23,219 nt of DNA, from the IMG/VR virus record IMGVR_UViG_3300010885_072489, positions 1 to 23,219 of that record, one strand, 5' to 3'. Each line of letters opens with the position of its first letter. Within the stretch, counting starts at the first letter, position 1. Position numbers and translations under genes: made by a program. This document shows, piece by piece, positions 1 through 7,502 of the stretch. Below the pieces are notes generated by a model that searched no databases, was not told where the DNA came from, and worked only from the letters and a program-made list of their open reading frames with translations. The DNA comes from a virus.

Positions 1-85
1 AATCGAGATCATTAGGTGTGACAATCTTCTTTTCAACAACAGTCTCATTAGTTTCCACAACTACCTCTTCCTTTTTCTTAACCAT
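1..85 (-). CDS. 5' end of a Lys/Glu/Val-rich protein, cut by window edge
   Basis: An ATG at 85-83 opens a frame that stays open to base 1, giving about 28 residues that begin MVKKKEEVVVETNETVVEKK. The start lies two bases after the stop of the neighbouring nuclease gene, and a GAGGA ribosome-binding sequence sits just upstream at the end of that gene. The visible part is charged and low in complexity (Lys, Glu and Val), and looks like a flexible N-terminus. No family can be named from so little sequence. The tight spacing and the ribosome-binding site make it a real gene rather than a chance frame. Confidence 0.6.
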   Translation of the reverse strand, partial: MVKKKEEVVVETNETVVEKKIVTPNDLD

Positions 86-86
86 T

Positions 87-890
87 TTAATCCTCTATTG
101 TAAAGTTACGTTCTTGGTTTGTTTTTTTATTTGATATATTGTCCAGAAGCTCTTTGAGCACAGAATACATTTGTGTTGATCTGGTCTTAGAAAAATCTTT
201 GGTTTGCTTAATCCTAATAAGCATTAAGCCTTTACCTAAAATGAGTCCTTCTTTTTTTTGGTCATACTTAATATTTTTTTGAAGAGCATCCTCTCCCCAA
301 ACTGGAAGAAAGTGAGAAGGTCCGTCAATCTCTATAGCTATGTTCATGGTAGGAAGAAACAGGTCGATTTGCAACTTGGTATTTAGTAGGCTTTGCTCTT
401 TATGAAATTCTACCTTATATCCATCCTCTAGCAACTTATTGAATACGAATTTTTCTAATTTTGATCCTGTTTTTGAAGTAGCTCTGACAGCATCATTAGC
501 CAGCTTTGTCATATTTTGCTTTGATTCTTCGTCTAGTTTGTCCCAAGAGTCTTTTGCTTTTAATCTTCTCTGATTCAATGAATCTTCATCTAAAGAATCC
601 CAAGACTTCATTACTCCAACACCAATTTTATTCTTGGTATCCTCTGATCTATTCTGTCCTTTAGTGGGATGTTTGTGTTTTCCCGATTTCAGAGCATTTT
701 TTTGAGCATCAGATTTATCTCTAATTGGAATTTTTAAAGTTAATATCTCTCTTCTGATCTTATTAGGATAGGTACCAAGCTCAGTAGCTATATCTGCAAA
801 ACTCTTTTTTTGAGTCAGATACATATCCTCTAATATAGAATATTTTTCTTTAGTATTTAATTTATCAAATGATTTTGGATAATGATTCAT
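87..890 (-). CDS. HTH/NUMOD-like EDxHD-type endonuclease, probable free-standing homing endonuclease
   Basis: This 267-residue protein has a helix-turn-helix-like N-terminus (about residues 12-55, with SFADIATELG). A NUMOD3-like patch follows (about 74-92, HPTKGQNRSEDTKNKIG), then a 19-residue tandem repeat beginning SWDSLDE and SWDKLDE (about 96-133), then a nuclease domain. The nuclease domain shows D176 in IDLFLP, the run EIDGPSHF (E187, D189, H193) and D210-Q211, the arrangement of Vsr-fold EDxHD endonucleases such as phage homing enzymes. NUMOD segments are DNA-recognition modules typical of homing endonucleases. It overlaps the preceding gene by 26 bases and a GAG element precedes the ATG. 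I infer DNA cleavage at a specific phage site. A repair or recombination nuclease is the alternative. No intron is visible around it. Confidence 0.7.
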   Translation of the reverse strand: MNHYPKSFDKLNTKEKYSILEDMYLTQKKSFADIATELGTYPNKIRREILTLKIPIRDKSDAQKNALKSGKHKHPTKGQNRSEDTKNKIGVGVMKSWDSLDEDSLNQRRLKAKDSWDKLDEESKQNMTKLANDAVRATSKTGSKLEKFVFNKLLEDGYKVEFHKEQSLLNTKLQIDLFLPTMNIAIEIDGPSHFLPVWGEDALQKNIKYDQKKEGLILGKGLMLIRIKQTKDFSKTRSTQMYSVLKELLDNISNKKTNQERNFTIED

Positions 891-1335
891 AGTTTAGCTC
901 TGGTATGGTTGCTATGGGTTTTTTCCAACAAATTTCGTATATATCACTAATGTTCTGGTTCTTTGCAACAATTTCAAGATTAGGCTGAGAAAGCATATCC
1001 TTCCAATCTTTGTGTATTGTGGCAGGATTATCTGCCCATGGAATATTAGTAGCATAAAAATATCTATTAATTAGATTTGGACAATCTTTTGTTAAGATTA
1101 ATGATGGTAGATCAAAAAGAAATAAAGATCCAAAGAAATACTTCATTTCATTCAGATGGAATATGGGTAGTCTTCCATCAGGCCAACCATCCACAGTACT
1201 ACTGAATATACAAACTTGATCATATGGTCTGTTTCTAGAAATATCTAAGAGTGGTTCTATAATACCTGAAATACTAGAGTCTAGTTTTAATAGAACAAAT
1301 CCGATATCTCTCTTTTGTGTTTCTTTTGTTTTCAT
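865..1335 (-). CDS. Conserved-looking protein of unknown function, last gene of the glycan-type cluster
   Basis: This 156-residue protein has no motif I can assign. It begins with a hydrophobic strand-like stretch (IGFVLLKL, residues 11-18), and shows a DGWPDGRLPIFHLNE segment and the short run YATNIPW. Alternating strands and helices suggest an alpha/beta fold, perhaps a reduced Rossmann-like domain related to its glycosyltransferase neighbours. No signal peptide or membrane helix is evident. It overlaps the upstream gene by four bases and the downstream nuclease by 26 bases. No clear ribosome-binding site precedes the ATG, so it may depend on translational coupling. Function is unknown. A link to the cluster rests on position only. 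Confidence 0.6.
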   Translation of the reverse strand: MKTKETQKRDIGFVLLKLDSSISGIIEPLLDISRNRPYDQVCIFSSTVDGWPDGRLPIFHLNEMKYFFGSLFLFDLPSLILTKDCPNLINRYFYATNIPWADNPATIHKDWKDMLSQPNLEIVAKNQNISDIYEICWKKPIATIPELNYESLSKII

Positions 1336-2048
1336 ATTAAATTTGATTCTATAAAGTTTTTATATGTTGTTATTTTTTTCTTACTGGTTTTTATTTTAGA
1401 TTTTGATTTTAGATTTTTAAGTTCAGATAGAGATATTACCTTACAGCCACAATTTAAAGCCTCGTTGGAATAATAGTTGTCTATCGATAGAAAATATTCT
1501 GACTCATTTAAAATTTCTGGTTTAGTAAACTCATTTAACATTCCAAGATTCTGATGATGTTTGATCCTATGATTATTGAATAGTCTTATTTTAAGTTTAG
1601 AGTTTGGATATAAGTGCTCCTCTAGTTCTTCTGGTATATTATCTAGTTGGTCTATAAAGCATGAAATATGGTCTCGTTTCTTTGTTTTTGTATTAACATA
1701 GATATAATCATTAACTAAAGATGGGATTTGAATGCATTGCTTATGTTTAATTAACGATAGATTTGTGCAGGCTTGGTTGAAGTGTGTGAGTATATCTAGG
1801 TTAATTTCTTTTTCGTTATGATAAATAAAGAATTTAATATCTTTAGAATGAAACTCAGATATGAATTGAGCTATTTCCATATTAAATAGAGAGGATACAA
1901 ATATAGCGTGGTCGAACTTAAATTTATAGTACGTTCTATATAGGTCATCAGAGATAGGACACGACACAACTTGGTGTCCCATACGCCTTAAAGATATAAC
2001 GATATTGTTAATAAATTTATCGTCTAGCTCCTGCACAAAAAATTTCAT
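1332..2048 (-). CDS. GT-B-like glycosyltransferase-family protein, divergent
   Basis: This 238-residue protein begins with a strand-like MKFFVQELDD. Near residues 186-206 it carries the run YFLSIDNYYSNEALNCGCKV. That run matches the donor-binding region of GT4-type enzymes, where EAxxCGxPV follows the last sugar-nucleotide contact. The second Glu of the usual EX7E motif is present (NEALNCG), but the first is a Ser, so the catalytic or binding pair is incomplete. The protein is shorter than the 350-400 residues common for GT-B enzymes, so the N-terminal acceptor domain seems reduced. The C-terminus is Lys-rich. It overlaps both neighbours by four bases. The fold assignment is fair. Whether it is active is uncertain. 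Confidence 0.5.
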   Translation of the reverse strand: MKFFVQELDDKFINNIVISLRRMGHQVVSCPISDDLYRTYYKFKFDHAIFVSSLFNMEIAQFISEFHSKDIKFFIYHNEKEINLDILTHFNQACTNLSLIKHKQCIQIPSLVNDYIYVNTKTKKRDHISCFIDQLDNIPEELEEHLYPNSKLKIRLFNNHRIKHHQNLGMLNEFTKPEILNESEYFLSIDNYYSNEALNCGCKVISLSELKNLKSKSKIKTSKKKITTYKNFIESNLI

Positions 2049-2722
2049 ATAAATACTTTCGCTCGTTGAAGATCTTTCATTGCTGTTATTTTCATTATAC
2101 TGTTTTTGGGTATCTTTATCTTTTCGAAAAAAAGACCTGTATCTATCAACATATTAACTAGCTCAAAGACGTACAGCTGTGTAATATTTTTATGTTTTAC
2201 TATATCTTTTATTTTAGTAATCGCATCGTGGTTCAAAAAAACGCATTCACTCCATTTTTCTGGTAAATCATAAAAAAGATACGTAGTGTCGCTTGACGCC
2301 TGACATCCTACGTTAAAGTCTGGTTTTCCTTTATCTAGAACATATATTGCAGAAGACTCTTGATCACAAACTTCACCGAACGGTTTTTTAAATAGAACCC
2401 CGTTATTTATCACCAAGAGACTTTTAATTTCAAGTTCTTTAATGCAGTCAACTATAGATTTGACCTGATTAGTTGTTTTAAATTCTTTGTTAATTATAAG
2501 ATTAACATCGTATTGAGATAATGCTTTAATCATTCGTTCAGACTCAAAACCTATTGAGATATTAATACTAATTTCTTTATAGCATTTTTTAAGCTCAAAA
2601 ATTTGATACTCTATAACGGATAAAGTTTTCTTAATTTGCAGCAAAGATTTTGGTCCAACAGACTTCATTCCTTTAGTAATTTCTGTTGCTATAATAATAG
2701 CATTTATCTTATTTGGTTCCAT
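2045..2722 (-). CDS. Nucleotidyltransferase-like (sugar-phosphate/phosphocholine type) protein with degenerate active site
   Basis: The 225-residue protein opens with INAIIIATEITKGM and then VGPKSLLQI. This aligns with the start of NTP_transferase-fold enzymes, whose signature is roughly AIILAAGxGTRM-x4-PKSLLPI. A second match is TTNQVKSIVDCI followed by LLVINNGVLF, where LicC-like enzymes have TNNxxSL and then a GD pair that binds the metal. Here the Gly-rich GxGTRM loop reads EITKGM and the GD pair reads NG. The fold is therefore recognisable but key residues are replaced. Active members make CDP-choline or sugar nucleotides. This copy may bind without catalysis. It overlaps the next gene by four bases and the upstream gene by 14. 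Confidence 0.5.
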   Translation of the reverse strand: MEPNKINAIIIATEITKGMKSVGPKSLLQIKKTLSVIEYQIFELKKCYKEISINISIGFESERMIKALSQYDVNLIINKEFKTTNQVKSIVDCIKELEIKSLLVINNGVLFKKPFGEVCDQESSAIYVLDKGKPDFNVGCQASSDTTYLFYDLPEKWSECVFLNHDAITKIKDIVKHKNITQLYVFELVNMLIDTGLFFEKIKIPKNSIMKITAMKDLQRAKVFI

Positions 2723-3467
2723 AAGATAACTTAATAGTTCCCTCCAAATCAGATATTGCTTTTAATATATTGGGATTCTCACCCTTCGCATAAGAATAGG
2801 AGTCAAATGACATTAAAAGTCCGTCCATGCTATCTTCTTTTCCTTTTTTGAATAGAACATGAAAGTTTGGCTGGTCAATATTTATTATGGTATTAATTTC
2901 ATTAATATCTTCGTCAAGACTATCTATATCTCTGGGGCTATAAAATAATAATAGTTGTGAGTTATTGTTTTTTAGATTTGTGTCTAAAGCTAAATGAATA
3001 GCTTCCATTTTATTCATTTGAACTATAAAGCCATGCGATTTCCACTCAGTATTTTCTATTTTGGCTTCTTCTATAGTTTTTATCTTTCCTTTAGAATTTC
3101 CTTTGGAGTTATTCAAAATTAAAAAAGATATGTATTTGGGCGGTATCTGTAGTTCTTTTATTTTTTTACATACTATTGATAGTTCTTTGTTATCTAATGA
3201 TGTTATATCCATTACAAGATAATATTTGATACATGCATTTTGTAATATTTCAGATTTGATATCTTCAATAGAATGTTTATCTCTATTATTTTCAAAAGCC
3301 TGTTTAGAAAACCCCATCTTGCAAGTATAGTTTTCTATTACGTAAAAATCATTTTCTACACTCAGTTTTTTTGTATCTCTAATATGATCTATAATCATGT
3401 GCTCGCATGGATGATCACTAGATATCTTGTCGGAAAATAAACAGTTTTCGCATTTTGTATTTTTCAT
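2709..3467 (-). CDS. Cys4 N-terminal domain plus GT-A/GT2-like domain
   Basis: This 252-residue protein starts with four cysteines spaced C6-x2-C9-x11-C21-x27-C49, inside CENCLF, PCEHMIIDHI and FYVIENYTCKM. That pattern resembles a Cys-rich N-terminal domain that I recall in front of phage GT2-like proteins, and it could bind zinc or an Fe-S cluster. From about residue 80 the pattern suggests a GT-A fold: YLVMDITSLDNKEL, then YISFLILNN, then MNKMEAIHLALD. The expected metal-binding DxD after the LLLFY strand is replaced by SPRDID. It overlaps the nucleotidyltransferase-like gene by 14 bases and the methyltransferase-like gene by four. The GT2 assignment is tentative, and the missing DxD raises doubt about activity. 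Confidence 0.45.
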   Translation of the reverse strand: MKNTKCENCLFSDKISSDHPCEHMIIDHIRDTKKLSVENDFYVIENYTCKMGFSKQAFENNRDKHSIEDIKSEILQNACIKYYLVMDITSLDNKELSIVCKKIKELQIPPKYISFLILNNSKGNSKGKIKTIEEAKIENTEWKSHGFIVQMNKMEAIHLALDTNLKNNNSQLLLFYSPRDIDSLDEDINEINTIINIDQPNFHVLFKKGKEDSMDGLLMSFDSYSYAKGENPNILKAISDLEGTIKLSYGTK

Positions 3468-3883
3468 AGTATTTCTTTTCTCACTACAGATATTAAGATA
3501 GAATCCTCTCTATATTCTATTTTAGATAGAATAAATTCGTTATTATTTATTTTATCATTAATCTCTTCTACTGTTGTAAGAGTATTATTGTTTGATATTT
3601 TACTAATAAATTCTTGTGAAGTTATTTGATTATCCCAGTATAGTTTGGCTAGCGTCTTTGTGTCTATAAATCTAAGAACCAAAGAACCTCCAATCCTAAT
3701 TTTTTGCAGTAGCTTATTTAGGTATAAATCCTTAGTTTTTTCTTCAAAACGATTAATGATAGAACAATACAAAGTATCAACAGAATAGTTTATTATATCG
3801 TCTGCTCTAGAAACAGATACGCTTTCAAAACCATCTAAATGTTGTGTTGATACTGTGTCAACAACATGAATATTTCTGCTCAT
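3464..3883 (-). CDS. Truncated class I methyltransferase-like protein
   Basis: This 139-residue protein resembles only the second half of a class I SAM-dependent methyltransferase. LLQKIRIGGSLVLRFID (about residues 58-74) matches the helix and turn before motif IV-V (LLxxLKPGGxLxI). The preceding VDTLYCSIINRFEEK looks like the strand and helix before it. The Gly-rich SAM-binding motif I (GxGxG) is absent, and the N-terminus enters directly at a later strand. Sugar or glycan methyltransferases are common in polysaccharide clusters. This copy may be non-catalytic or need a partner. It overlaps the upstream gene by four bases (TATGA junction), and an AAGGA lies 11 bases before the ATG. Confidence 0.45.
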   Translation of the reverse strand: MSRNIHVVDTVSTQHLDGFESVSVSRADDIINYSVDTLYCSIINRFEEKTKDLYLNKLLQKIRIGGSLVLRFIDTKTLAKLYWDNQITSQEFISKISNNNTLTTVEEINDKINNNEFILSKIEYREDSILISVVRKEIL

Positions 3884-4752
3884 AGTATAAAAGGTTCCTT
3901 GGTTAAATCAATAATAAGTTTATATAGTTCTTTGTCAAAGATTTCAAAATTATATTCTTCAATAGTTTTTGCTCTTATTTCTTTGTTTTTAACTATATCA
4001 AAACCATTAAATGTTTCTGAAATAGCTTTATTCAGTTCATCGCTGGTATTATATGTTACAGTCTCATCATAGAATGGAATACTAGATATTACAGAACAAC
4101 CAGAAGCCATAGCCAGTAATGAATACAGAGAATTATCTAGTATGATTGCTACCTTATACTGGCCTAGCATAGTCATAATATTCTTAATCGATAAACTAGC
4201 TAAATCTACTAGTAGCCCTGCATCCTGTGCTATTTCTCTTATCTGAGAACATAGAGATCTGGCTTGTTTTTTATTAGACTCGGAAATAACTATTATGGAT
4301 TTCCTGTCTTTCGAGTCATTAAATTCAAATTCTGGTATGCCTGGTTTTATTTGAGTAATATCAAGATGTTCTTTCCATACATTGTATATTAATTTATTAA
4401 AACATATTTTCTTAGAATGAGATAGATTTTGTCTTAAAATAATCAGATCCTCTTTTTTAAGAAGTCCAAGAGGAAGATCAAGAAAAGGAATCACGCTATG
4501 AACATGCATCATGTTTGATATTACTTTATGTTGCCTATTTGTTTCTAAATAGTCATTAGTAAAATATGCACTATAGCCAATATTTAATATTTCTTCAGAG
4601 ATATTAGAAGTTTTGATAAAGTTTAATAACTTTGATTCCATAAGTAGTAAAGGAGTAATAGAGCTAATAGTATCGCTATATAGTATATTCATACTACTCT
4701 TATTAGAATTTCTGATTGTAGTTTCAATTATGTTATGTATATTAGTGGTCAT
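3880..4752 (-). CDS. GT-B (GT4-like) glycosyltransferase-family protein, degenerate EX7E
   Basis: This 290-residue protein looks like a GT-B glycosyltransferase. Two strand-rich halves are visible, with KSIIVISESNKKQARSLC (about 151-168) starting the C-terminal Rossmann domain and VAIILDNSLYSLLAMASGC near residues 201-219. The latter aligns with the GT4 segment PSxxEGFGxxxxEAMAxG, but the second Glu is Leu (LLAMASG) and the first is also lost. The first ATG (4752) has no good ribosome-binding sequence. The ATG at 4692, preceded by AAGAG and encoding MNILYSD, resembles the start of the next gene (MNILYIG) and may be the true start, removing 20 residues. It overlaps both neighbours. Confidence 0.55.
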   Translation of the reverse strand: MTTNIHNIIETTIRNSNKSSMNILYSDTISSITPLLLMESKLLNFIKTSNISEEILNIGYSAYFTNDYLETNRQHKVISNMMHVHSVIPFLDLPLGLLKKEDLIILRQNLSHSKKICFNKLIYNVWKEHLDITQIKPGIPEFEFNDSKDRKSIIVISESNKKQARSLCSQIREIAQDAGLLVDLASLSIKNIMTMLGQYKVAIILDNSLYSLLAMASGCSVISSIPFYDETVTYNTSDELNKAISETFNGFDIVKNKEIRAKTIEEYNFEIFDKELYKLIIDLTKEPFIL

Positions 4753-5762
4753 TATATTATATCTGATGTTTTATTTATGGGAATATCTTTTGGGGACTTA
4801 GAGTTTCCATTATTAGCATAATGAATCATATTAGATACTATACTTTGAGTTATAATAGATTCTATGGCGTCACCAGGACTATATCTGATATTATTTGAAG
4901 ATCTAGAATATGGAACCTCAACGACATTTGTATTATTCTTATCTATAATGTTATTACCAAAGAATAAAGCATACTCTTTTTGAAGCATCGAATCTCTGGG
5001 ATACAAGCTCAACAACGTATTACATGAATTATGTACGATTAGTTGGTCTATCTCAGACAGCCTATCAAATATATAAATCTCATTAATAGAATTATTAAAA
5101 GGAGATATTTCAATTTGTTCCTTCATTTCTTTTCTTGTTTTATTTAGATGCTCTTGGTCTTGACCTGATCCTTCAAGTACCATTATTAAGCTGGTTTTAT
5201 CTCTGCATCTAAAAGCTAGGTAAAAAGAAAGAATAATTTTATTAATTATCTCTAGGTCTTCTCTGTAATTGCCAAAGAAATAGAACTTATGATTGTTATT
5301 ATGTATACCAAAATCAAACTTCTTATCTTTAATCTCCTTAGCCATCTCTAAATTTATTGGACAAGTAATCTTTTTGATCTTAGATTTTACTTCTGATCTT
5401 ACAAGCATAACTTCTTCATTTTGACTATTGACAAGGACAGAATCAAATAAATTTAATTGATTGATAATAGGAGTAGAGTTAATACGTGTGAGTGGCTCAC
5501 TAATTGGAATTGCTATATTATTTTTGAATCTTGCAGAATACGACAACATATTTAGAGGCAGGTGCTGTATACAGCAATCGTATTCATTTAGTTCGTTTTT
5601 TTCTAGAGTTAAAATGTCTTGACTTACATGTTTTGTTTTTTCAGATAGAAACACAGGTCTAGCTGTAACATTATGTTTTTTAGCTAATCCCATCAGATAG
5701 AGTCTGGACATCTCAGAATCATCACCATATTCTCGATATGGTCCTATGTATAAAATATTCAT
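4752..5762 (-). CDS. GT-B glycosyltransferase-family protein
   Basis: This 336-residue protein begins MNILYIGPYREYGDDSEMSR, typical of the first strand and glycine turn of GT4-like enzymes. A C-terminal Rossmann domain starts near residue 158 with KFYFFGNYRED. It continues with a strand LIMVLEG, a strand IYIFDRLSEIDQLIVHNSC and a segment LLSLYPRDSMLQKEYALFFGN. The last segment is where the EX7E pair should lie. The second Glu is present (QKE) but the first is not. An AAGGGG sequence just before the ATG and a TAATG junction with the upstream gene support this start. No membrane segment is seen, so it is probably cytoplasmic. Donor and acceptor cannot be read from the sequence. Confidence 0.6.
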   Translation of the reverse strand: MNILYIGPYREYGDDSEMSRLYLMGLAKKHNVTARPVFLSEKTKHVSQDILTLEKNELNEYDCCIQHLPLNMLSYSARFKNNIAIPISEPLTRINSTPIINQLNLFDSVLVNSQNEEVMLVRSEVKSKIKKITCPINLEMAKEIKDKKFDFGIHNNNHKFYFFGNYREDLEIINKIILSFYLAFRCRDKTSLIMVLEGSGQDQEHLNKTRKEMKEQIEISPFNNSINEIYIFDRLSEIDQLIVHNSCNTLLSLYPRDSMLQKEYALFFGNNIIDKNNTNVVEVPYSRSSNNIRYSPGDAIESIITQSIVSNMIHYANNGNSKSPKDIPINKTSDII

Positions 5763-7432
5763 TATGATGACCCCTTCATCTCTGCGTATTCAATAAAGTC
5801 GTCGTTAAATTTAATATTTTGCATTCGAGCTTTTTCTGAACCATTGTTATTATCTATATATGTTGCTACTAAAGAAAGAGCATCAGATAGATCATATGAA
5901 CTTATAGCTTGTCCATTAGTTACAAATCCATAATCTAGATCTTTAAGCATATCTAGAAATAGCATACTAGACATCTTATTATAATTCTGTAAATTATTAT
6001 TACAGAAATACATCAATAAGTCAAAATACCTATTACCTACTTGATCTGGGTCTATTTTTGAAATTTGATTTAGTATTTTTGGTGGGGCACTCCAATCTGC
6101 TCTATAATTGCTGGCATCTAATTGATCTAAATAATTTTCCCACTTCTTGGTTGTTTTATCCCAATTATATTCTTTTTCCGTTAGAGCTCTAATATTTTTA
6201 GAAGCCCTATCTCTTGTCTCACTATCTGTTAAAAGATAATTTAACATTTTAGATACCAGGTCATCATTATCTGGATAAGTTCTTATTGATTTTGTCTCTA
6301 GTTCTTTGAATTTTGATTTGACCTTAATGCCTGTTGCATTTAGCTTATTAATAATATCCATCATTGCACTATATTCTACAGTAAATACTGGCACTCCACA
6401 AGCGCCAGCTTCTACTTGTGGCATCCCAGCCCCTTCACATATGGCATATTGTACATACGCATCAAATACATTGTAGATATAAGATAATTGTTCAGAAGAT
6501 ACTCCCTCTACCACTGATGGAAAATGACAAGATTTTTCTCCACATTCTGGACAACCACAAGTTGGGCCACAAAATTTTCTAGCAGAGATCCTCCTGCAAT
6601 TTCTGCAAAAATAAGTAAATAATACTCGATTAGCTAGTCTGTGTTCTTTTAATAGATGAGGAATATCCCATCCAGCATCAGGATAACTAGTATGCATATA
6701 TAGATAAAGATTTTTTCCTAGCTCTGGATGTTTTTTCTCACATATGTCTAGTAGTTTTCTAAAAGAAAGAAATAGATCAGGTATGAGTTTTCTTTTTTGG
6801 TTCCTCATTACAGAACCTATAATAACAGCATTCTCGTCTATATTAAGAGCCTTCTTGATTGCCTTTTTTGTTTCTTGGCTATGTGGCTTAAAAACAGAAA
6901 GATCAACCCCTGGAGCAGCAGTGCCTATGTAGTTAACCTTGTTTGAGGTTTGCTTCTTGAGCACATCCGCTCCCCAATCTGAATAAGTGAATATTGCGTT
7001 TGCAGAAAGATAGGTATCTAACCATGATTCTTGTTGTGGTTCTGAATCGACCGTTGGCATTAAAATCCAATGAAAGTATTGTCTTAATGGGGATAGTGCT
7101 TGATAAGAACTCATCCAGTAATCTCTTACATCTATAACAACGTCGGGCTTAAAGTCCAAAAGAACTTTTTCAAACCTCCATCTTCCAAACTGATTATCTC
7201 CTCTTGAGGAATATTCTTTATGCCTAGGATCATTATCTGCTACACAGTTAGCATAGTATCTCCATGGTATTTGACTATCTCTTGGATCATTTACTGTTCC
7301 ATAAGATGCAAATTCTGCTATTTCATATTTTTTAGTTTTATGCAAACGAGACAGAATCTCTTTAGTATAGACAGCAAAGCCAGAGCTTAAAAAACTGGCT
7401 TCAGAACACATGAGAACTTTTAATTTATCCAT
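5762..7432 (-). CDS. GT4-family glycosyltransferase with inserted Cys-rich knuckle
   Basis: The protein is 556 residues from the ATG at 7432, which has an AGGA nine bases upstream. A further in-frame ATG at 7474 lies inside a strong hairpin and is unlikely. Counting from the upstream ATG, SEASFLSSGFAVYTKEIL (24-41) is the acceptor-side glycine loop. YIGTAAPGVDLSVFKP (182-197) leads into the donor domain, and GSVMRNQKRK (220-229) is the expected phosphate-binding region. EGAGMPQVEAGACG (347-360) carries an intact EX7E pair. Between strand VLFTYF and VSSEQLSYIYN lies an insert with seven cysteines (C290, 293, 302, 306, 308, 311, 316), probably zinc binding. A C-terminal extension of about 120 residues is unassigned. 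This is the best candidate for an active glycosyltransferase in the cluster. Confidence 0.8.
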   Translation of the reverse strand: MDKLKVLMCSEASFLSSGFAVYTKEILSRLHKTKKYEIAEFASYGTVNDPRDSQIPWRYYANCVADNDPRHKEYSSRGDNQFGRWRFEKVLLDFKPDVVIDVRDYWMSSYQALSPLRQYFHWILMPTVDSEPQQESWLDTYLSANAIFTYSDWGADVLKKQTSNKVNYIGTAAPGVDLSVFKPHSQETKKAIKKALNIDENAVIIGSVMRNQKRKLIPDLFLSFRKLLDICEKKHPELGKNLYLYMHTSYPDAGWDIPHLLKEHRLANRVLFTYFCRNCRRISARKFCGPTCGCPECGEKSCHFPSVVEGVSSEQLSYIYNVFDAYVQYAICEGAGMPQVEAGACGVPVFTVEYSAMMDIINKLNATGIKVKSKFKELETKSIRTYPDNDDLVSKMLNYLLTDSETRDRASKNIRALTEKEYNWDKTTKKWENYLDQLDASNYRADWSAPPKILNQISKIDPDQVGNRYFDLLMYFCNNNLQNYNKMSSMLFLDMLKDLDYGFVTNGQAISSYDLSDALSLVATYIDNNNGSEKARMQNIKFNDDFIEYAEMKGSS

Positions 7433-7449
7433 AAGTAGTCCTAATATTA

Positions 7450-7479
7450 ACAGTACAGGGGCCGAAGCCCCCATACTGT
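7450..7479 (-). terminator. Strong UUCG-capped hairpin after ssb, probable terminator or processing element
   Basis: On the minus strand the 30 bases form a 13-bp stem, ACAGTATGGGGGC and its partner, closed by the extra-stable C(UUCG)G tetraloop. Only two pairs are G-U wobbles. It sits between the stop of ssb and the start of the large glycosyltransferase. The 3' side in the minus direction is only moderately T-rich (TAATATT), while the plus-strand 3' side is TTTTGTT, so terminator strength in the gene direction is uncertain. It could attenuate read-through from the replication genes or protect the ssb mRNA 3' end. Confidence 0.65.
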
Positions 7480-7502
7480 TTTGTTATAAAGATATATTCC
7501 TA

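Noticed and set aside
7433-7474. N-terminal hydrophobic extension (MGASAPVLLILGLL) of the large glycosyltransferase as a signal or membrane anchor
   Set aside because: Its ATG lies in the stem of the UUCG hairpin without a ribosome-binding site, while the ATG at 7432 has AGGA at good spacing.
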